Assembly (NCBI GenBank): GCA_907164885.2
Contig: OU015501.1
Coordinates: 20,858,631 to 20,922,630 of the forward strand
DNA from: Dolomedes plantarius
Lineage: Eukaryota; Arthropoda; Arachnida; Araneae; Dolomedidae
Direction of reading: 5' to 3'
Length of the DNA stretch: 64,000 nucleotides
Below are positions 1 to 11,006 of this stretch, piece by piece. Below the pieces are notes generated by a model. It was not told the DNA's origin, did no database searches, and saw only the letters and a list, made by a program, of their open reading frames with translations. Within the stretch, counting starts at the first letter, position 1. Each line of letters starts with the position of its first letter. The position numbers and the translations under genes are program-made.

Positions 1-893
1 ATAGTTCTGTTCAGGTAAATTACACACACATTCCTGCAAATGTGTATAATTACACTTAAAACATTCATACACATAGGGTATAAATTGTTTTTTAACCGTA
101 AGTACCGTATCATTTCCGTGTCATTAACGTTATGGTCCGTATCATCGTTAAATTTTATATATATATAGCACAAATTCAATGCAAGGCTCTACTCCTCTAG
201 GTTTTTTTTCATTTTTTTTCTCTGGAATTATACCTAAAACACCCTTACTGTACAAAGGAATTTAATCAATAAATGTTATGGATTGTTTCTGCGTTTCTCA
301 TCCTCCCTTAAATGTATTTCTAATTTAAAGCTTTTATCTGCATTCTGAAAATATTTCTTCGTTAAAATGCTATTGATTACTCCAATAAAATGTGAAATTA
401 TTTATGGATAAAGGTTTAATCTCCCCCCAATTTTCCCCTTTGTTTTTTATGTGTTCTTTGATGTGGCGTAATACTCAAGTACACATTTCATACACATTTC
501 TAAATAATTTATTTACCATACTTATAAAATGAAAACACTACTAAGGAAAGTTATTGTAATGATTTTCACCAAAAAGTTCAAAGATAAGGAATGAATAACG
601 TAACTGAAGTTTAGGAAAAATGCGTCCGGAAAAGAGGGCACCTTCAGTAACGCAGCACTTATCTATTTTAACTCCGCACTGTAAAATAATTCTCTTTTAA
701 AATGATACATTCAATTAATGTTGAACAAATAATACATTTTGTAGTGATAATAATAGAAGTGTAAAAGTATTATAATTCGTAAGAAACAATTGGGCCTTAA
801 AATGGAAATAATTTTATACTGAAACATAAAAGATAATATTTCTGTATGACATAACTTCGAACCTTGAGAACAAGAGTGGTGTATACTGTTTAT
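1..893. other. AT-rich non-coding stretch
   Basis: No ORF, repeat or RNA signature that I can support. Composition is typical of the AT-rich background. Confidence 0.5.
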
Positions 894-901
894 ATTATAA
901 G

Positions 902-1409
902 TAGGGATACGTAATTTTCGTAATTACGAAATAGATGCGAATAAATGCGAAATTTGCCGATATGAGCGAATAAATGCAAAAAGTATTTTTTTACTACTTT
1001 TCGGCGAAAACGCGGTGATAAACAGCTTTTTAAGCGAAATTAGGTAATAATACTAATAATTTATTAACATAATTGCTTATCTAAGACCATCCACGGTCTT
1101 TAACTGACAGATCTCACTCTCGAAATTCGCTTATTATTTATTGCTAAAGACTTAAGGGAATGGGAAGACTACTACAACGTTGGCTTTTAACTAAGAATTT
1201 TGATAATTACCTAACCAAATTGGAAAATTGGGATTCTTTTTAATGCGAATTTTTTTAATATTAATATATATATATTTGCAAAAAACATATATATGTTTAT
1301 ATATATATAAACATATATATGTTTTTTGCAAATAGATGCGAAATTTTATTTATTGTAATTTTGTTTTTTGAAATTTCGATATATTTTATGCGAAATTTAC
1401 GTACCCCTA
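902..1409 (+). mobile_element. Non-autonomous hAT-type element (MITE), copy 1
   Basis: The element begins TAGGGATACGTAATTTTCG and ends with the reverse complement of TAGGGGTACGTAAATTTCG, giving terminal inverted repeats of about 18 bp. An exact 8-bp direct duplication, ATTATAAG, flanks it at 894-901 and 1410-1417. Eight-bp target duplications are diagnostic of hAT transposition. At 508 bp it has no coding capacity, so it must have been moved by a transposase supplied elsewhere. The sequence is rich in a short GCGAAT/GCGAAA motif. A second copy in the same orientation begins at 63481. The boundaries are well supported; the hAT subfamily is not. Confidence 0.88.
1275..1332. repeat. Perfect 58-bp palindrome inside the hAT MITE
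   Basis: The two 29-base arms are exact reverse complements with no loop. The outer arms read TTTGCAAAAAACATATATATG and the centre is alternating TA. As single-stranded DNA or RNA it would form a long hairpin, and in duplex form it could extrude as a cruciform. Confidence 0.95.
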
Positions 1410-1587
1410 ATTATAAGCAGAACAAGTGGTTCAAATATAACTAATGATACATCTATTTTACTGCCATTTTGAACTTGCAAGAGATGCACGTGTAGTGTTG
1501 CAAGAATATCTCTCTTAAAGAGAACATGTCCTCTTTTTTTATCTTTTGTTTCCTCTTTTTTTATCCTTAATTTTATCCTAGTGCTTG

Positions 1588-1816
1588 TGGTGGCCTTGTG
1601 GTACAGCGCGCTGGTTTTCGGTGTTGAGAGTGCTTAGATCGAATCCTGGCGTCGCGCCACGAAAAATGCCTCCGTTTGTATCGTCCCGTCATAGGGGGTA
1701 ATGCTGTCCGCCTATATGGTGCTCCCATAATAAAATGGACAGTAAACTGCGACGTAGTATAAGGGCATGTTTGACGACAAGTGCCACCGCTTAAAAAAAA
1801 TAATAAATAAATAAAT
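1588..1816 (+). mobile_element. tRNA-derived SINE (family sharing a core with 27009-27224)
   Basis: A tRNA-like head has an A-box-like stretch (TGGCCTTGTGGTACAGCG, from 1591) and a B-box (GATCGAATCC, 1637-1646). These are the two parts of an internal RNA polymerase III promoter. A body follows whose core (1683-1737) is shared with the SINE at 27009-27224, including GCTCCCATAATAAA. The element ends in an A-rich tail with AATA repeats. I could not find a clean target duplication, so both ends are approximate. Confidence 0.75.
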
Positions 1817-1877
1817 TTTCCTTCATTTACATTATTCTAATATTTTTTTATACCTCAAAATTTTTCAGTATCATTTT

Positions 1878-2045
1878 TTAATAGCAAGACATAATAGAAA
1901 TGTAGAAAGATTATTTTCGATAACTGGGGCAATATGGAGAAAGGAGATATATCGATGTAGCGTAGAAAGTTTGAAATCAATATTATCAGTAACATATCAG
2001 TATAAATATAAAAATATAACATGTAAGCAATTTTATAATGAGTAA
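1878..2045 (+). pseudogene. hAT transposase C-terminal dimerisation region, fragment
   Basis: An open stretch of 55 codons ending in TAA carries RNVERLFSITGAIW, then SVESLKSILS, and ends CKQFYNE. This matches the pattern of the hAT C-terminal dimerisation domain: a VERLFS-type core, an RxR/RxS segment, then a hydrophobic helix. The catalytic parts of the transposase are absent and no start codon is evident, so it is the 3' end of a dead gene. It lies about 470 bp downstream of the hAT MITE, but nothing shows that this transposase moved it. The family call is fairly secure from the motif; the subfamily is unknown. Confidence 0.7.
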
Positions 2046-3660
2046 ATAGTGATATCAAACTATCACGAGAAAGTATTAGCTCAAAAAAATATGAGCCTGA
2101 CATTCAAGAAACCTCATTTTTTTATTATTTAAATTTTAGAATTATTATTTTTAACTATTAGTATTATGAATTTAAGGTTATTTTTTGTTTTTATTTATAA
2201 ATGTTCTATTTTATTCGAAAAAGTGAATTGGTTTTAAATAAACTTTTTCCCAAATTGTATTTTTATTTATATAATAAATCTAAAATATTATTGATGGGTG
2301 TGCATATATATTATATTTGCATATTTCGATCTTAATTTTTGATTTTTATTTTCTTGGGAGAGTTATCTTTATATACTCTCAACTTCTAACATCCCTATGC
2401 ATGTGCAACCTACTCTTCCGATCTGTATTCACGAGGTGTTTTTCAGGCACTTTTGTGATATCATGATGACTTGATTGATAATGTCGGGATACATTCAAAC
2501 TTTATCACTCTTTCTAACCTTAGCACATTTTTCAATTTAGAAAATGAATGCACTGATGTAAATGTAGATGAAATCAAAACCATTAAGATGAAAGTTATTA
2601 AGATGATATGGATATACTTCTCTGTGTTCATAACCACAAACTGTACACTAGTCTATCAGAACAGTAATGATAACAGATGTGTAAAAGTAGTATTTCATGT
2701 TCCTTTCCCACATGAGTGTCATATATTTTGCTCCAGGATAACTTGCTTGTTAATTTCAGTAACATTAAACGATTGCCTTCGTCCTAAACCCCTCATCTTT
2801 GAAGTGACACCCACAAGAAACACATTTTCATGTTATTTCAACAAAATAACGTAAAAAAGGACCTGCTTTAAATATTAAACTATTTAATGTTTAATAAATG
2901 AAGCACGTTTATGTTCAAATCTCCAAGGGCAAATAACTTAGAGCTGCTTCAAATGAATGAACTGCATTTTTGTTACCTCAACCCAAAAAAGAAAAGTTAT
3001 GAGCTCTAAACATTCACAGACAATCTTTCCTAAACCTCTTTAGCTAAAAATGCATAATTTTATCAAAAGAAATCTTGTTTAATGTGCAATTCTGAAATTC
3101 CCTGCTGAAATATTTAACGGCCTTCTTGTCACTTTTTCTAAGAGAGAAGTCAGACATTAAAAATACAAGTTCCTGGATGTGGGTTGGATGACTTTTTCGA
3201 TCGCGGAACAGGAATAGCCCATGTCTTACGTAAGTGAAGCATATTTTAGGTGTAAACATTTGTAAACCGTAAATAAAGTCATGCAGATTTTCATCCTTAT
3301 ACACGCACATCTGTTTGTATACTAGGACAGGAGTAAGATAATGTTTAAACTTCTTCTAGAATTATATACATCCTTCATGGGTAAAATTAAATGTATTAAT
3401 ATTTTAGTTTCATTTAAATTGTTGAATCGAATGTAGAATAAAAAGCTAATGTATCTTACCTAGAAACTAAGCTCATGGAATTTAATAGTATTATTAAATA
3501 AGACATTTAACTTTATGAATAATTTGAGACAGTATTGAAAGAGTTGAAAATTTACGTGACTTCCAGAATTCAATCGCACTATTTTAAGAATCCTTATTTG
3601 CAGCATTCTAAATGAAAATAAAAGGATTTTGAACCTTAGCGATTCTAAATTACAATTTAC
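2046..3660. other. AT-rich stretch, no supported gene
   Basis: Open frames of 127 codons at 2471-2854 (+) and 88 codons at 3044-3310 (-) show no recognisable domain or coding bias. I treat them as chance frames. Confidence 0.45.
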
Positions 3661-4190
3661 AGGGTGGTTATAAAAAAAACTTTTCCAATATATCGACCTC
3701 TAGCAGCTAGTCCGTTCTACCGATCGAGATGAGATTTTAGATATAGTTATTCAGAGGTATGAGCTCGGGATTCTGTGAACGGCAACAAAGTGGCGTTCAT
3801 GGTTACGGTTATAGGTACAGAAACTTGACATTTCAAATGACCAACGCCCACTTTTTTCCCGTCGCAAAATGCTCAGCGCATGCGAAAACCTTATAGAGCT
3901 TTGGAACGGTACGTATTTTATAAAAAACGGACGCGTTAAGCACGCCCAAAAGACAGTTCCGCGAACGGCTTGTGATGCCCCCCATGTGGAAAACGTGTAA
4001 TCCAAATAAAAGTTTTCTTTTGTCCGATCTGTGTTGTCATCAGTGATTGGTGTCTTGCCTCTGTCATATGCAATTTCCCCCGTGCGCCCTGATCGTGTTT
4101 TAATGGCCGTTCGCAGAGCTGTTCTTTGTGCGTGCATAAAGCGTCTGTTTTTTTTGTGATACACGTACCATTCCAATGCTATTCCTCCAC
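3661..4190. mobile_element. Probable foldback DNA element with ~77-bp inverted arms
   Basis: The stretch 3901-3977 reappears in inverted orientation at about 4098-4178. Both arms contain GGAA(C/T)GGTACGT, then an A-run, GACGC, a GCACGC motif and GCGAACGGC, with roughly three quarters of positions matching. The block is richer in GC than its flanks. It starts with AGGGTGGTTATAAAAAAAAC, which looks like a transposon terminus, but I found no matching opposite end. A 141-codon frame on the minus strand (3751-4176) runs through both arms and has no recognisable domain, so I regard it as incidental. Confidence 0.5.
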
Positions 4191-4518
4191 TCTATACTTT
4201 ACACGACCACTCTCTACTTTATTCTCCCAAAAGTATCACCTTTAATGTAGTTAATATACATGAACACAATATGACTATCTTTAGTGTTTGAAAGTGCTTG
4301 TGCACTGTTGTACATTAAAAGAAACTTAAATATAAACTGAATAACAGTATTATGTGTAAAGTGGAATAATTTTTAAACTGATCCAAGTATAAATGCTGCT
4401 TTTTGTCTAATTAATATGTAATTCTGTTCAATGCAGAAATTTTTAAGACTCCTAATTAGAATATTTTGCTCTATTAATACGGGCAATTATAGACGGACAA
4501 TTATATTTTTTAAAAAGT
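4191..4518. other. AT-rich spacer
   Basis: I see no feature here. Confidence 0.45.
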
Positions 4519-4521
4519 TTA

Positions 4522-4802
4522 AGGCTTCTGTGTACTAACCTCACTCACCTCAACGTACCCTACAGAGAAATGTGACTAATGATGGCGCCTTAAATTTAAA
4601 GCTTTTTTTTAAAATTGCACTCGGTAATAGAGAAAGAAATTTTACACCTTTTTAGTTTTTAAAAAGTTCAGAAAAGTTCAGGCTATCTGAAAACACACAT
4701 TTTATTGCTTGTCAGCATTTATGTAGCTGCAAATAGTAGACAAATTTTCTCTTAGGTTAACATTGAGGTGAGCGAATCCATAAGGTTAGTAAACAATAGC
4801 CT
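4522..4802. mobile_element. MITE with ~50-bp terminal inverted repeats, TTA-flanked
   Basis: The left end reads AGGCTTCTGTGTACTAACC and continues CTCACCTCAACGT. The right end, read on the minus strand, is AGGCTATTGTTTACTAACC followed by CGCTCACCTCAATGTTAACC. The trinucleotide TTA lies on both sides (4519-4521 and 4803-4805), as expected for PIF/Harbinger-type insertion. Related ends occur near 9441-9532 and at both ends of 56122-57261. It has no coding capacity. The PIF/Harbinger assignment rests only on the TTA flank and is tentative. Confidence 0.7.
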
Positions 4803-4805
4803 TTA

Positions 4806-7805
4806 GAATCAAATTAGTAATTTATCGTCTCCATTTCGATGAATTTTGTCAGCGCCAGTGACTGAAATAACTTCTAAATCTTGCTGTAGTGGGATTAAGA
4901 ATTATCACCTGAATGATCATGAATAACTTTTTATGAGTGATATTAGTTGTTCGATGTATAAAACACGCACTTGCTTACCTCTGGGAAACCGTCAAACATA
5001 GTATTATTCAATAATTTCAAAAACTAATAGTTGTTTCGCTGCGAGTATTTTGTTTGAACTTCAACTTCAATACTTTCTTACTGAAATACTTATAAGTGCA
5101 AGACTTACGAATACTTCTGTTTCTTACTTTTTTTATTTTCGTTTGCCCGTAGAAAAGTTAGCAAAAATCAGAAAAATGTTTAAAATCTGTGTCAAATTTT
5201 GTGAAATTTGAGAAATATTAAGTTTAATATAAATAAACCTCTTGTTCCCTTTAATTGATTAAGGGATAAATCAATCATGTTTTGTATTCCATAGAATTCT
5301 GTTCTTTGGGAATCCTCCGGGAATATATAAATAAAAATATGGTCAAATATGGTCATAATTTCACTCAATATCATTTTAAAATGCTATTGCAGGTTATTAC
5401 ATAAAATAAACTCAGTCCAATCAGAACAAAATAGAGCGTTTTCTGGAGTTATTCTGGTATTCAGATTGAAAAAAAAACCCTTCGGTTAAATGTGCACTGT
5501 TCAATACCACATTACAAAATACTTACTTCCAGTGTCATTATCAGTCAATATTAAATACAAGGTAGGGATAAGACAGTTTTCCTTATTTAAAGGAAAATTT
5601 TGACATCGCGTATGTATACTTACATACAGGTAAATACATTGTTGTTCGTAAATTAAAAATTAATACCAACATTTATTGTCATAACTCATGAAGCCCAAGC
5701 ACAGTACTCATGAAGCCCAAGCACATAACGAAATATACTCAGAAAATTATATATTATCATAATTATGTAACGAAGAATTTCCGTTTCGTGTAGTTTAATG
5801 ATAATGGTTACCGTAAAGCTTTAATAATTCCTTATGTATTTAAATTTCTAATAATAGGGTTGTAAAGTGTAAATCAGAGATTCTTAGAGAAATCATTCAA
5901 ATAATAAAATTCCTTTTTTGACATTTTCGATATTTTTTTAGATGCAAATCTTATTCCATTATCAATAAACACATGTTACTATACAGGTATACTCTCTTTT
6001 CTTCGATTTAGGATATCTAGCAAATGTTATATTTATACACTAAAGTTAGATACCATATGAAGCGTAAAAGAAATGTCTTCTACTTCTATGCATAAAACTA
6101 CATGGATATTAATAACACATAAAGAAAATTGTTAAAATAAATTTTTGAAGTTATCTTTAGCATGACAATACCCTCAGCTACGAACTTTTTCCCAATTCAA
6201 TATTCTCAAAATACAACGAAATATTTTGTTAAAAATTTATTACAAGTATGAAAGCAACTTTTAAATGTTTTTAAATGAATATTAAATTACAATTTTAAGA
6301 GCCACACCGTTAGGTCAGTATTTCAAGTGGAATCTTTTATACATCCGCATTAAACAGGGTTGATCTTCTATGGTGCTTTCAAATATTTTTATCTATGAAT
6401 AATGAACAAAGTTTGGCATTGTTATGGATTCTGGCAATATGGATTGAGAGGTTTGATTGTGAACTATATCCATCAACCTTGATGGCGTTTTTTAATGTGA
6501 AGATTGCGTGCTTCCGCTATATTGCAGTCTATTTATGGCCCCAGGGGGAAAAAAAGCATGAAAAGGTATGACCAGAATCGAAACTTTGTCAGAGATACAA
6601 TCAGAAGGTGAAACGTATTGCGTGCTATTTACGTTACCAGGGTTACTTTTGTAGCCATTCCTTTTTTTTTTTAAATTAAAAATACATTCCAACTGCACAT
6701 GGATTAAACGTTTTATAAGGCTAAACTTGGCATACCTGATTGATGCACAATCAATTCAAGACGCACACAAAAATAAGCATTTGTATCAACCCATAACTTG
6801 TATATTTCATGTTTAGGTTGAGAAAAATATAATTAAATGATAAATTACCGTGAAAAGAAGGATCACTTTTATATTTTCAGAAGATTCGTTGATTTACAAA
6901 ATTAGTAGGTATGCTTATTATTTTGTGTGTTTTTTTTTCAATTTTATCTTTGTATTCTTCACCGATTTATTCACTTATTGCGCATTGTATTGATGAGATG
7001 GCATATGGTTTACTAATCTCTTGAGCATTTTCTTAAAAAAATCGTTCAGTTCTTTTAAAGAGCCTCCTGATTTAAGCCGGAAATCATAACTATTTTTACA
7101 ATTCATACTATGCATAGCACATGAAGAGCTGATTAAAGAATGCGATCTAAAAACCAAAATTTCCCTCATAAGATAATGAGATACACTTGCTAAAAAAATA
7201 AAGCTATTTAAATAAGTATATCCAAATTATATAAAAGATTACAATATTTATAAAAGAATTCACTTTGGAGGAGAAATGTTAAGGAATATCTATTTTTGCA
7301 GTGGACAAAATTGCAACCAATAACAGTGCTCTTATTAATAGGTACATGTCTACACAATTTAAAATTTTTAAGCTTATCGTGTTTTTATCATTCTCTTCCC
7401 CTATGAAAAAAATTGCATGCACATTAATATTTGTGATCGTATAGTGTTGAATACTTAATTGTTATCGGAATATTTCAAAAAAATTATCTGATCCTCAGTT
7501 AAAATAAAATATATTCAGAAACAGGGGCATATGGCTACTTAAAACAATGCCTCTTACTTAAGTGTATCAAAATTTTATGAGTCGCCATAACTCACATTTT
7601 TAAAAAAGTCTTAAAGAATGGCCGTCTGAGTTCTTGTTACCATCTCTACCATCATCTATCCTTAACAGGAATTTAGGCCAGTGTATTTTTTTTTTAATGT
7701 GACTGTCTTATATACGGTAATGTTTTCCAATCAAAGATGCCAAAAGCTTTTGAAGTGTACAACCTTTACTGTTTTACATATATTATACGAACTTATACAA
7801 ATACA
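4806..7805. other. AT-rich stretch, no supported gene
   Basis: Apart from the 22-bp duplication listed separately, I see only short frames of 60-88 codons without domains (for example 7731-7997 on the minus strand). Confidence 0.45.
5684..5727. repeat. Two tandem copies of a 22-bp unit
   Basis: The unit ACTCATGAAGCCCAAGCACA plus two bases is repeated back to back and differs only at its last two positions. This is a small replication-slippage-type duplication. Confidence 0.9.
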
Positions 7806-8356
7806 TCTATATAAATAAAAGAAAAACTTTGTCGGTCGGGGACCAATTCCGGGTAGACCGTTTCCGGTATGGCATCCGTTATGAAATTCGGCCATGTTTG
7901 AAAATGTCGATATCGATGCATTTTTCTTTTCATGAAAGTACATAAATGTTACATATTTAGAAAGAACTTTAAAAGCTGATAATTTTTTTGCGTACAATTA
8001 TTCTGTTACTTTAATAGTTTTAGAGATATTTCAATTCTAAATGCATACTCCACCGAACAAAACGTAACCGCCATGTTTTACCATGTAAACACAGCGCGAT
8101 TCATTCACAGCGTGATTCTCACTAAAAAGTGAATCACTGAAAAGAACTGTTTCACCGTGTGTCTAATTTTTTATAATTTTTTATTTTTTCATACTTTTAA
8201 TTCAAATTTTTTTATCATAAGTAGCTCATTTGAAGATGCACTGCTTTGGGGGGATTTTTCGGCACCTGTAAAGTGAAAAAAATTTTCAATCAAGTGAACT
8301 ATAATTCGATTGTCAAGTGATTCGATAGCTGGGCGAAGCCCTTGCTATTGTACTAA
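7806..8356 (+). mobile_element. Non-autonomous Helitron-like element
   Basis: The 5' end is TCTATATAAATAAAAG, preceded by A. The 3' end is CTAA (8353-8356), followed by T. Insertion between A and T, a 5' TC and a 3' CTRR are the Helitron rules. A GC-rich hairpin (GGGCGAAGCCC, 8331-8341, with a weaker outer extension) lies 11 nt before CTAA, where the Helitron termination hairpin belongs. Helitrons transpose by rolling-circle replication and make no target duplication, and none is seen. There is no Rep/helicase ORF, so it depends on a partner elsewhere. Confidence 0.6.
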
Positions 8357-8494
8357 TAAAAGGAACATTCAGCACAAAATATTACTATTCATTCGTAACA
8401 AGAAAAATGAAACAAGGTCAAAAAAATGGCAGTTTGAGGTTATGGAATTGAAAAATATATATGAAGTGCTCCATCGTGCACGAAAAGCGACACT

Positions 8495-8618
8495 CTCTAT
8501 CTCGCAATTGTCCACTGAGGCCGGGGCGGCTCCAGCCAGAGTATATATATTATCTATATATATATATACTCTGGGCTGGAGCCGCCCCTGCCTCAAGTGG
8601 ACAAATTGCGAGATAGAG
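8495..8618. repeat. Near-perfect inverted repeat (hairpin) of ~56-bp arms
   Basis: The left arm starts CTCTATCTCGCAATTG and runs through GGGGCGGCTCCAGCC to TATATA. The right arm is its reverse complement with a few single-base indels, ending GCGAGATAGAG at 8618. The arms are separated only by a short TA-rich loop. GGGGCGGCTCCA and its complement recur at 9120-9132 (GGAGCCGCC), so this may be a folded-back end of a larger MITE family. Confidence 0.85.
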
Positions 8619-8640
8619 ATGTATATATATACTATATATC

Positions 8641-8672
<32 letters not shown>

Positions 8673-8925
8673 CTATTATATATTATATATAATATATTTA
8701 TATATATATATATATTTATCTATATATATATATATAGATATATATTTATATAATTATATATATATATATATATTATATATATATATATATATAATTATAT
8801 CTATATATATTTATCTATCTATATACTATATATATATATATATATATATATACTATATATTTATATATATATATATCTATATATCTATATATATATAATA
8901 TATATATATATATAATATATATATA

Positions 8926-8976
<51 letters not shown>

Positions 8977-8992
8977 TAGATAGATAGATATA
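8619..8992. repeat. (TA)n and (GA)n/(GATA)n microsatellite
   Basis: About 310 bp of TA-rich alternation with TATC/TATT interruptions is followed by (GA)n from about 8933 and GATA units to about 8990. Open frames rich in Tyr and Ile across it are artefacts of the repeat. Confidence 0.95.
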
Positions 8993-9440
8993 AGAATAAA
9001 CGTCGTCTCATTTTAAATTTAAACTCATTTAGTATTCGTTCTACGATTATATAATTTTAAGCTATGAAAAAAAAATACGCCGGGCTTTTTGGGAGGGCAA
9101 TTGCCCCTATTGCCCCTCCCCTTGGAGCCGCCAATGACTTGAGAGCAGTTGTATCAGTTTTATTGTAATGCTAGTTCAAGCTGTATAGTATCTTTAAGTT
9201 GATTTTTCTCACATGCTGCCTTTTTGAGTTACTTTTCTTGCCGGGGTGCGATGATTTATTTTATAAATTTCGGCCACCAGTGGAAATTATGAGCGTTTAA
9301 AACACAGTATACCACATATTCCCCCCTCCCCCGAATAATTTAAAATTTAGAATGTTTTTTGAGTGTTTAAAAAAATGAAAAATGCTTCCGAATGTAAAAT
9401 TTATTTCTCTGTTACGGAATACAATAAAGAAAAAAACATA
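8993..9440. other. Spacer with a GC-rich MITE-like end
   Basis: At 9081-9137 a compact GC-rich segment contains GGGAGGGCAATTGCCCC and GGAGCCGCC. It resembles the terminus of a non-autonomous DNA element and shares GGAGCCGCC with the hairpin at 8495-8618. The rest is AT-rich without features. Confidence 0.4.
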
Positions 9441-9532
9441 AAATCCATATCGATAATCCGTGGAAAAAATTTCTCCATAGGTTAACATTGAGGAGAGCGA
9501 CTCTGATAGGGCTAATACACAACTCTCTTAGG
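9441..9532. mobile_element. Single end of the TTA-type MITE family
   Basis: The segment AATTTCTCCATAGGTTAACA, then TTGAGGAGAGCGA and a terminal ACACAACTC, matches the right terminal repeat of the MITE at 4522-4802 and the ends of 56122-57261. No second inverted end is visible nearby, so only a fragment remains. Confidence 0.6.
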
Positions 9533-10074
9533 ACTAGGTCGGGTCTAGATTTTTCCCGCCACCGGAGTTGCCCTTCGGAGGGCGGGGGGAGAGAGAAAAA
9601 ACAGAAAAAGAAAAATCCTGTTGGTGGTCGCACAGGCCCTCTCCCTGTGAGGGTCAGTTCGCCTCTCCCCACCCCAACGCTCCATCTCCCCTTGGGGGTG
9701 TAGGGGTCGCAGTGCAGCTGTGGAAGGGGTCGCAAGCTATCCCCTCCTAAGTAATTGTTTCAAAGGAGACTGGTGACGCGTGGATTAGTGACGGTTATAG
9801 TACGATTATATTGTCTGATAGGGAGTAGAATTTTTTCTCTGGTGACTGCTGACCTAGCGCGTTTACACAAGTCCGAGTGGCACTCGGAACGCCTCCCCCC
9901 CCTCGAAATTTGATCCCCACTCGCTTCGTGGGGGAGTCCGAGGTAAAACCCGTGCTACCCTCTTTTCCACCCCTCCCCAAACTCAGTTGGGGGAACATAT
10001 TTGGCGGGAAATTTGGCGTTATTTTTACAGGAGGCTAGCGGATTTTTCCAGACCTTGTTTTTCTTTTCTGAGCT
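9533..10074 (+). other. GC-rich block upstream of a HARBI1-like start
   Basis: This stretch is much richer in GC than its surroundings and has runs of C and G and short hairpin-like segments (for example CCCACTCGCTTCGTGGG near 9916). It leads directly into the ATG at 10075. Frames open across it on both strands are low-complexity and unconvincing. It may be the 5' region of the same broken transposon; this is inference. Confidence 0.35.
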
Positions 10075-10200
10075 ATGGAAGACGCAGAAATTTTGGCGTT
10101 GTCCGCACTACATCTGCTAAAATTATATAGTAATTTGGAAATAAAAAAAAAAGAAATTGAAAGAAGGCGTCGCCGTAGACGATGGTGGATGATAGCGTGT
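10075..10200 (+). pseudogene. HARBI1-like (PIF/Harbinger transposase) N-terminal fragment, copy 1
   Basis: The frame opens [18 protein letters not shown] and reaches an arginine run ending RRWWM. It is then lost in a (TA)n microsatellite from about 10201. A short hydrophobic N-terminus followed by a poly-Arg/aromatic motif is typical of the start of HARBI1-type transposases. The catalytic DDE domain is not present. A diverged copy of the same N-terminus starts at 10525. The family assignment rests on about 40 residues, so it is moderate at best. Alternatively it is an exon of an unrelated Arg-rich protein. Confidence 0.4.
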
Positions 10201-10250
10201 CCATATATATATATTTATATACACACCCATATATATATATACATATATAT

Positions 10251-10314
<64 letters not shown>

Positions 10315-10349
10315 TAAATGCATATACATACATATCTGTATATATACAA

Positions 10350-10433
<84 letters not shown>
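10201..10433. repeat. (TA)n / (TG)n microsatellite
   Basis: Alternating TA with ACATA interruptions is followed by a (TG)n run at about 10407-10432. It interrupts the HARBI1-like frame. Confidence 0.95.
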
Positions 10434-10439
<6 letters not shown>

Positions 10440-10524
10440 GTAACTAAAATAAAATTTTTCTTTGTTGACCTAAGTAGGAATTGACTTAAAAATTTTTTTT
10501 TTAATATTACTTGCTTTTGATGCT

Positions 10525-10620
10525 ATGGAGAACTCTGAAATTTTGACGTTTTCCGCTGTACATCTCCTAAATTTATATAACAATTTGGAAAAGAAAAGAA
10601 AAGAAATTGTACATTATTAA
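10525..10620 (+). pseudogene. HARBI1-like N-terminal fragment, copy 2
   Basis: This frame opens MENSEILTFSAVHLLNLYNN and stops after about 31 codons. It aligns codon by codon with copy 1 (10075), with conserved EIL, SA, HLL, LY, NLE and KEI, at roughly 80% of bases. The two copies lie 450 bp apart in the same orientation and are separated by microsatellites, which suggests a local duplication or two related insertions. Confidence 0.5.
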
Positions 10621-10640
10621 AAAACAAGAGGTTAATATCA

Positions 10641-10664
10641 GGGGGGGGGGGGGGGGGGGGGGGG
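10641..10664. repeat. Run of 24 G
   Basis: An uninterrupted G24 homopolymer. Its exact length may be unreliable in the assembly. Shorter runs occur at 34396-34408 (13 G) and near 36624 (C-run). Confidence 0.9.
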
Positions 10665-10870
10665 ACTTCAGACTTTTTTTTAACGTGCTTATTTTTGGGA
10701 AACATATAAACATATTCTATACGTATACTAAACGTGTGCTATCCATGTATAGTGTACGTAAATAAATGCCCTATATATGTATGCTTTATGTAAACATGTA
10801 TGCATATATGCTATATAACAGGCGTGGCCACGCTAAACCGCGTTAAGGGCTATTTGGGAAAGTCTACATA

Positions 10871-10915
10871 AGGGGTGTCAAACTCGCGGCCGCATGCGGC
10901 CCTCGACGAACATTT
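10871..10915. mobile_element. hAT-like terminal sequence
   Basis: GGGGTGTCAAACTCGCGGCC, then GCATGCGGCCC, has the form of termini widespread among animal hAT elements. I found no inverted partner, so only one end is claimed. Confidence 0.4.
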
Positions 10916-11006
10916 TTGCGAACATTATGGTTGATAAATATCTTCTTTTCCAGCACCCGAAAGAATAGATGCTTGTTTCCTCCAACGATGGCCGCGAAAG
11001 TAGCCA

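Noticed and set aside
2471..2854. 127-codon frame as a host gene
   Set aside because: No domain, no coding bias visible and no splice or promoter context. It is compatible with chance.
3751..4176. 141-codon minus-strand frame as a gene
   Set aside because: It runs through an inverted-repeat structure and shows no recognisable domain.
8621..8992. Tyr/Ile-rich open frames across TA microsatellites (also 10182-10484)
   Set aside because: They are translations of (TA)n repeats.
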